Below, piece by piece: positions 60,975-64,000 of a stretch of DNA of 64,000 nt. The notes under the pieces are model-generated. The model was not told the origin of the DNA. It searched no databases and saw nothing but the letters and a program-made list of their open reading frames with translations. The DNA lies in NCBI GenBank assembly GCA_050180895.1, contig JBFXDS010000015.1, positions 22,636-86,635 of the forward strand, written 5' to 3'. This DNA comes from JBGPEQ01 sp050180895. Lineage in GTDB: Bacteria; Pseudomonadota; Alphaproteobacteria; Dongiales; Dongiaceae. The number at the start of each line of letters is the position of its first letter. Within the stretch, counting starts at the first letter, position 1. The position numbers and the translations under genes were made by a program.

Positions 60975-61030
60975 TTCCCCCGCCCCCTGTGGGCGGGGGC
61001 GAGGAGGCGGGGTCTCGCGCCGGCAGGCGC
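60975..61030. repeat. Dispersed repeat B, copy near the SCO gene
   Basis: The hairpin CCCCCGCCCCCTGTGGGCGG with GGG is followed by GGCGGGGTCTCGCGCCGGCA and GGCGC. It is nearly the same as the copy at 39327-39385. It lies just upstream of the SCO gene start, in its leader, and downstream of the DUF2946 gene on the same strand. Confidence 0.7.
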
Positions 61031-61154
61031 GAACGTGAAGAGACGCATGAGAAGCTCCCGATGAAAGGCCCGGCACGTTCCCGTGCCGCGCGCGACGATG
61101 GAAAGGGGACCGTCCGGCGCGAGGCCCGCGGCCGGCTCGGTCGGTGCGCAGGGA

Positions 61155-61538
61155 TCAGGCTGCGGGCGGCGCGCGCGGTCGCGAGTCGGACGGGAGTCGT
61201 GCGGAGAGGGCCGGCGGATCGGCGGCGACGCGGACGCGGTCGGCGACGACCATCGGTCGGAAGACGGCGGCGGCCGAGGGAAGGAGCGCCGCGCCGGCGA
61301 GTTGATGGGTGAAGCAGCACAGGCTGTTGTGATGGGGGCCGGGCAGGCCGGGCTTGTCGTCGCTGTCCGGCCCTCCACCCGGCTGGCAGAGCGCCGCCTG
61401 CGCCACCGTCGCGAGGCCGCGGGCGCCCGACATCGGCATCAGTGCGGCGAGCAGGTTCAGCACCATCGCGAACAGCGCCAGCACGGCCGCCGTCTCGCGG
61501 AAACTGGTGGCTGCGGAGGTGCCGAGCGGTCGACTCAT
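61155..61538 (-). CDS. DUF2946-like protein
   Basis: A 127-residue protein with an N-terminal membrane helix (AVLALFAMVLNLLAALMPM), a region with Cys and His residues (ALCQPG, HHNSLCCFTHQLA) and a C-terminal Arg- and Pro-rich tail. The Cys/His pattern matches DUF2946, a family often found near copper and heme-related genes. I start at 61538 (MSRPLGTSAATS). The family match is by eye and only moderately sure. Confidence 0.65.
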   Translation of the reverse strand: MSRPLGTSAATSFRETAAVLALFAMVLNLLAALMPMSGARGLATVAQAALCQPGGGPDSDDKPGLPGPHHNSLCCFTHQLAGAALLPSAAAVFRPMVVADRVRVAADPPALSARLPSDSRPRAPPAA

Positions 61539-61786
61539 CGCACCGGTCTCAGGTGGGTCGGACGCGGCGCCGGATGATCCGCGCCGCCGGTGCCAGACTG
61601 ACGGCAGCCGCGATGCGGAATCCAGTGACAAGCTGTCGCAACCGGCAAGCGCATGAGATACTTCCGTCGATTGAGCATTTTGGCACGAGGAGCCGCGGCG
61701 GGCGACTCCCTGGCGGGAGCACGTCCCGGTGGTCGAGGGGCGGGAACCCGCCTGCCGTATAGGTGTTGAGCGGTTTGGAGGCCGCG

Positions 61787-61939
61787 ATGATCCGCAAGCT
61801 GAAATCCGGCAAGTACCGCCTCTATGCGCGCAAGCCCGATCCGAAGACCGGCCGGCGCCGCAACCTCGGCACCTTCGACAGCCGCGCGGCGGCGGAGAAG
61901 CACGAGCGCGCCGTGCAGTTCTTCAAGCGGCGGGGATAG
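61787..61939 (+). CDS. Small basic protein (50 aa), integrase-arm-like
   Basis: A short open frame too small for most ORF lists: it starts MIRKLKSGKYRLYARKPDPK and ends with a basic KRRG tail, in between GRRRNLGTFDSRAAAEKHER. GGAGG stands five bases before the ATG, which strongly supports translation. The pattern of a short beta hairpin followed by a FDSRAAAEKHER helix resembles the small arm-type DNA-binding modules seen at integrase N termini. It ends 2 bp before the DUF3175 gene, so the two are probably cotranslated. Confidence 0.75.
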   Translation: MIRKLKSGKYRLYARKPDPKTGRRRNLGTFDSRAAAEKHERAVQFFKRRG

Positions 61940-61941
61940 CG

Positions 61942-62262
61942 ATGCCCGCCGCCGGCCGCAAGCCGTCCGCGCGGTCGAAGCCGCGCGCGAAATCCAAGCG
62001 CTGGTCCGCGCGGGTCACGCTAACGAGCGATGCGCTCGACCTGCAGCCGAAGGTCTTCCGCTCGACGAATGCGCGCACCATCGCCGCCTCGCTGAAGCGC
62101 TCGGCCGAATCCAGCAGGCGCCGCAAGGGCACGCCCTACCAGTCGGCCATGTCCATGCTCAATTTCTACATCAACCGCGCCGGCAAGGCCCTGCCGCAGC
62201 GCCGGAAGGCCGTGCTGCAGCGCGCCAAGCAGGAGCTCCGCAAGGCCTTCGGCCGCGCCTGA
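61942..62262 (+). CDS. DUF3175 protein
   Basis: A 106-residue basic protein. After a Lys/Arg-rich leader it shows KRWSARVTLTSDALDLQPKV, ASLKRSAESSRRRKGTPYQS and AMSMLNFYINRAGKALPQRR, the blocks of DUF3175. The function of the family is unknown. The likely start is the ATG at 61942; the frame is open upstream to 61729 through the small gene in another frame. It converges on the NicO gene. Confidence 0.85.
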   Translation: MPAAGRKPSARSKPRAKSKRWSARVTLTSDALDLQPKVFRSTNARTIAASLKRSAESSRRRKGTPYQSAMSMLNFYINRAGKALPQRRKAVLQRAKQELRKAFGRA

Positions 62263-63208
62263 TCAGGCCAGCAGCGTGACGGCGAGCAGCGCTCCGCCCA
62301 GCAGGGCGATCGCCAGCGGGCCGAGCAGGTCCCAGCGCGGCCCGCAGCGACCGGCGCGCGGGCGAAGGCGGCCGCTCGCCGCCGACCATGCGCCCCCGTG
62401 TCCACGCCGCCGACATGCCGATCGCCGAGAGGGTCACCGCCATGCCCGCGGCGATGCTCGCGGTCATCGCCAGCCCGCTTAGCAGCAGGCCGTTGGCCAG
62501 CGCGTAGACCAGCACCAGCACCGCGCCCGAGCAGGGGATCAGTCCCGCCGCCAGCGACAGCAGGCCGCCCTCGCCGACGCCGTGATGATGATGCCCGCAG
62601 TCATGCGCATGGCCGGAAGAGGCGACGGTCGCCCGCCGCCCCCGGGACCGCACGCTGCGCGCCAGCATGAGCAGGCCGATGGCCGTGATGGCGCCGTAGC
62701 TGAGCAGCTTCAGCGCCTGCAGCTGGTCCACCGGCCCGGCGACGGCGATGTCGAGCAGCCAGCGCACGACGACGACGATGACGACCGCCGAGATCACGTG
62801 CAGCAGGGCGATCTGCGCGCCCATGCCGAGGCCGCGCCAGATCGATCCGTCGCGCGACAGGAAATAGCCGAGGATCACGGCCTTGCCGTGGCCGGGGCCG
62901 ATGGCATGCAGCACGCCATAGGCGAAGGCGACCAGCATGGCCAGCAGCACCGCGGCGGACGACCGGCCGTCCTTGATGGCGACCACGCCGTCGCTCAGCG
63001 CGCGGTTGACGTCCCGCTGCAGGCGGACGAAGCGGGCCATCGCCGTCCGCAGCAGCGACGGGCCGGAGGCGCTCGCCGCCGGCTGCGCCGGCGCGGTCCC
63101 GCCCGTCAGGGAGTCGGCGTCCGCCGGCATCGTCGTCGCCAGCAGCACCGCCGCGCCGAGGAGGCAGGCGAACGCGAGCAGCAGCCAGGGTCTGCCGATG
63201 CGCACCAT
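62263..63208 (-). CDS. NicO/RcnA-like nickel-cobalt transporter, with probable frameshift near its 3' end
   Basis: The first 275-280 residues form a NicO-family transporter: membrane helices including LLAMLVAFAYGVLHAIGPGH (conserved HAxGPGH), a His-rich loop GHAHDCGHHHHGVGEGG and LIPCSGAVLVLVYALANGLL. After MSAAWTRGRMVGG the frame becomes Arg/Pro/Ala-rich and runs 92 bp into the antisense DUF3175 gene, ending at 62171. A neighbouring frame instead gives a hydrophobic end (RWDLLGPLAIALLGGALLAV, TLLA) and a TGA at 62263-62265, directly beside the DUF3175 stop. A single-base change in the GGCGGC-rich region around 62360-62390 would join them. Substrate is Ni2+ or Co2+ by family. Confidence 0.75.
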
Positions 63209-63213
63209 CGCTC

Positions 63214-63810
63214 CTAACAGCTCAGCGTGATTACCTGGGGATAGACCGTCTCGTAGTAGTAGGCCCGGCTCTCGTCCTCGCCGACCGTGTAGCGGCAGGC
63301 GCCGTCGGCGATGCCCGCGAACCGCACGGGATCCGGGTGATGCAGCGCGACCTCGACATAGTAGCTGTCGTCGTAGATCGCCGCCTCGATCCGGTTGCGG
63401 CGCGGATCGAGCGGTTCGGCCAGGGCGATCCGCATGTCGTAGATCACCGCCCCGTCCCGATGCGTCACCGCCAGCTCCGGGGCCGTGAATCCGGTCAGCG
63501 GCCGGCCGTCGACCCACAGATGCGTGAGGTAGTCGTACTCCCTCAGGCTCGCCAGCGAATTCTCCTTGATCGCCACCGCCTCGTCGGCGCCGAAGGCGCC
63601 GTCGCCGTCGGTATCGAAGTCCTGCAGGAACGTCTCGCTGAACAGCTCGTCGAAGACCCAGATGAGCCGCAGACCGGCGATGCGCTCGCCGGCGAACAGG
63701 AAGACCACGGTGCCGTCGATGAACACATGCGGATGCGCCGCCGCCGGCCGCGCCGCAGCGAGGCACAGCCCGACCAGCGCGAGCAGCAGACGGCGGTACC
63801 CCAGTCGCAT
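63214..63810 (-). CDS. DUF1007 periplasmic protein (NicO partner)
   Basis: A 198-residue DUF1007 protein with a signal peptide (LLLALVGLCLAAARPAAA) and the family start HPHVFIDGTVVFLF. An EF-hand-like loop DTDGDGAFGADE follows the FSETFLQD block. It precedes the NicO gene by 5 bp; DUF1007 and NicO form a common pair in metal transport. I start at 63810 (MRLGYRRLLLALV). The frame also opens at 63894 inside the insertion-sequence end, so that longer start is unlikely. Confidence 0.85.
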   Translation of the reverse strand: MRLGYRRLLLALVGLCLAAARPAAAHPHVFIDGTVVFLFAGERIAGLRLIWVFDELFSETFLQDFDTDGDGAFGADEAVAIKENSLASLREYDYLTHLWVDGRPLTGFTAPELAVTHRDGAVIYDMRIALAEPLDPRRNRIEAAIYDDSYYVEVALHHPDPVRFAGIADGACRYTVGEDESRAYYYETVYPQVITLSC

Positions 63811-63890
63811 CAGCCGGGAAGATACATCGATTCGACCCGCTCCGCCCGCCGGATGCGGACCGGACCCATCGGTTGTAGCAACTGTGTTGT

Positions 63891-64000
63891 TCAAGCTGTG
63901 TGTGTGAGGGGTTCGCTCCAGTCGCGTTGATCTCGGATCATGGCGTTGAGGCTGCAGAGGAGTTTGCGCAGGACGGCCATGAGGGCGAGCTTTGCGGGTT
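63891..64000 (-). mobile_element. IS110-family transposase, C-terminal end (rest outside window)
   Basis: On the minus strand, the last 110 bp encode PAKLALMAVLRKLLCSLNAM followed by IRDQRDWSEPLTHTA and a TGA at 63891-63893. The LMAVLRKLLCSLNAMIRD block is the usual C terminus of IS110/IS1111-type (DEDD) transposases. The element continues beyond base 64000. It lies immediately upstream of the DUF1007-NicO pair, which may have lost or gained a promoter by the insertion. Confidence 0.75.

Noticed and set aside
61729..61941. An upstream extension of the DUF3175 protein
   Set aside because: The DUF3175 homology starts after 61942, and the upstream bases are used by the 50-residue gene in another frame with its own ribosome-binding site.

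Overview
The window is a GC-rich, densely packed stretch of a bacterial chromosome, almost certainly alphaproteobacterial. Evidence: a CcrM-type GANTC adenine methyltransferase beside rnhB, mutY, a DUF721 gene, a DsbA-like gene and smc; a J-domain gene-cobS-cobT block; an atpI-B-E-b'-b F0 operon separate from F1; and an L28/queA/tgt/queF/queG block. A Rhodospirillales- or Hyphomicrobiales-like organism fits, but no genus can be named from the sequence alone. There are no rRNA or tRNA genes and no CRISPR array.

Layout. 1-5.4 kb: the C-terminal end of a methylmalonyl-CoA mutase, then a 1660-residue membrane-anchored helical repeat protein. 5.5-10 kb: a HicBA toxin-antitoxin pair, recQ and an Atm1-type ABC exporter. 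10-14.1 kb: a complete napEDABC periplasmic nitrate reductase operon behind a perfect FNR/NnrR-type palindrome. 14.1-18.4 kb: an ABC-2 exporter and a gene pair matching TmpA/TmpB, which convert a trimethylammonium phosphonate to glycine betaine and phosphate. 18.5-20.6 kb: a VOC protein, meaB and rpmB. 20.7-25.7 kb: queuosine genes queA, tgt, queF and queG, with a DUF433/PIN-like toxin-antitoxin pair between tgt and queF. 25.8-29.7 kb: a dienelactone-hydrolase-like protein, a glutamine amidotransferase and two tandem phytase-like paralogues. 29.8-33.3 kb: cobT, cobS and a J-domain gene. 33.4-39.3 kb: a D-serine-dehydratase-like enzyme, an HpaI aldolase, a Doc toxin with AbrB-type antitoxin, thrB, ispH, a CDGSH protein and a lipoprotein. 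39.5-44.2 kb: a tandem glycine riboswitch followed by gcvT-gcvH-gcvPA-gcvPB. 44.3-46.5 kb: an AspH/LpxO-like hydroxylase, a GNAT acetyltransferase and an SDR protein. 46.8-49.4 kb: the F0 ATP synthase operon. 49.5-50.2 kb: vapBC with a palindromic operator. 50.2-59.4 kb: smc, a DsbA-like gene, DUF721, mutY, a methyltransferase, ccrM and rnhB. 59.5-64 kb: a frameshifted rhodanese gene, copper chaperones (PCuAC, SCO), a DUF2946 protein, a tiny 50-residue gene with a DUF3175 gene, an apparently frameshifted NicO transporter with its DUF1007 partner, and the end of an IS110-type transposase.

The spaces between genes carry at least three families of dispersed inverted repeats. The clearest is an 83-bp hairpin present six times whose arms differ between copies in ways that keep the pairing. 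Four type II toxin-antitoxin modules are scattered among housekeeping genes.

The items most worth follow-up are the giant 47-residue-repeat protein, the TmpA/TmpB pair next to an exporter, the covarying 83-bp hairpins, the GANTC cluster in front of ccrM, and the short gene paired with DUF3175.
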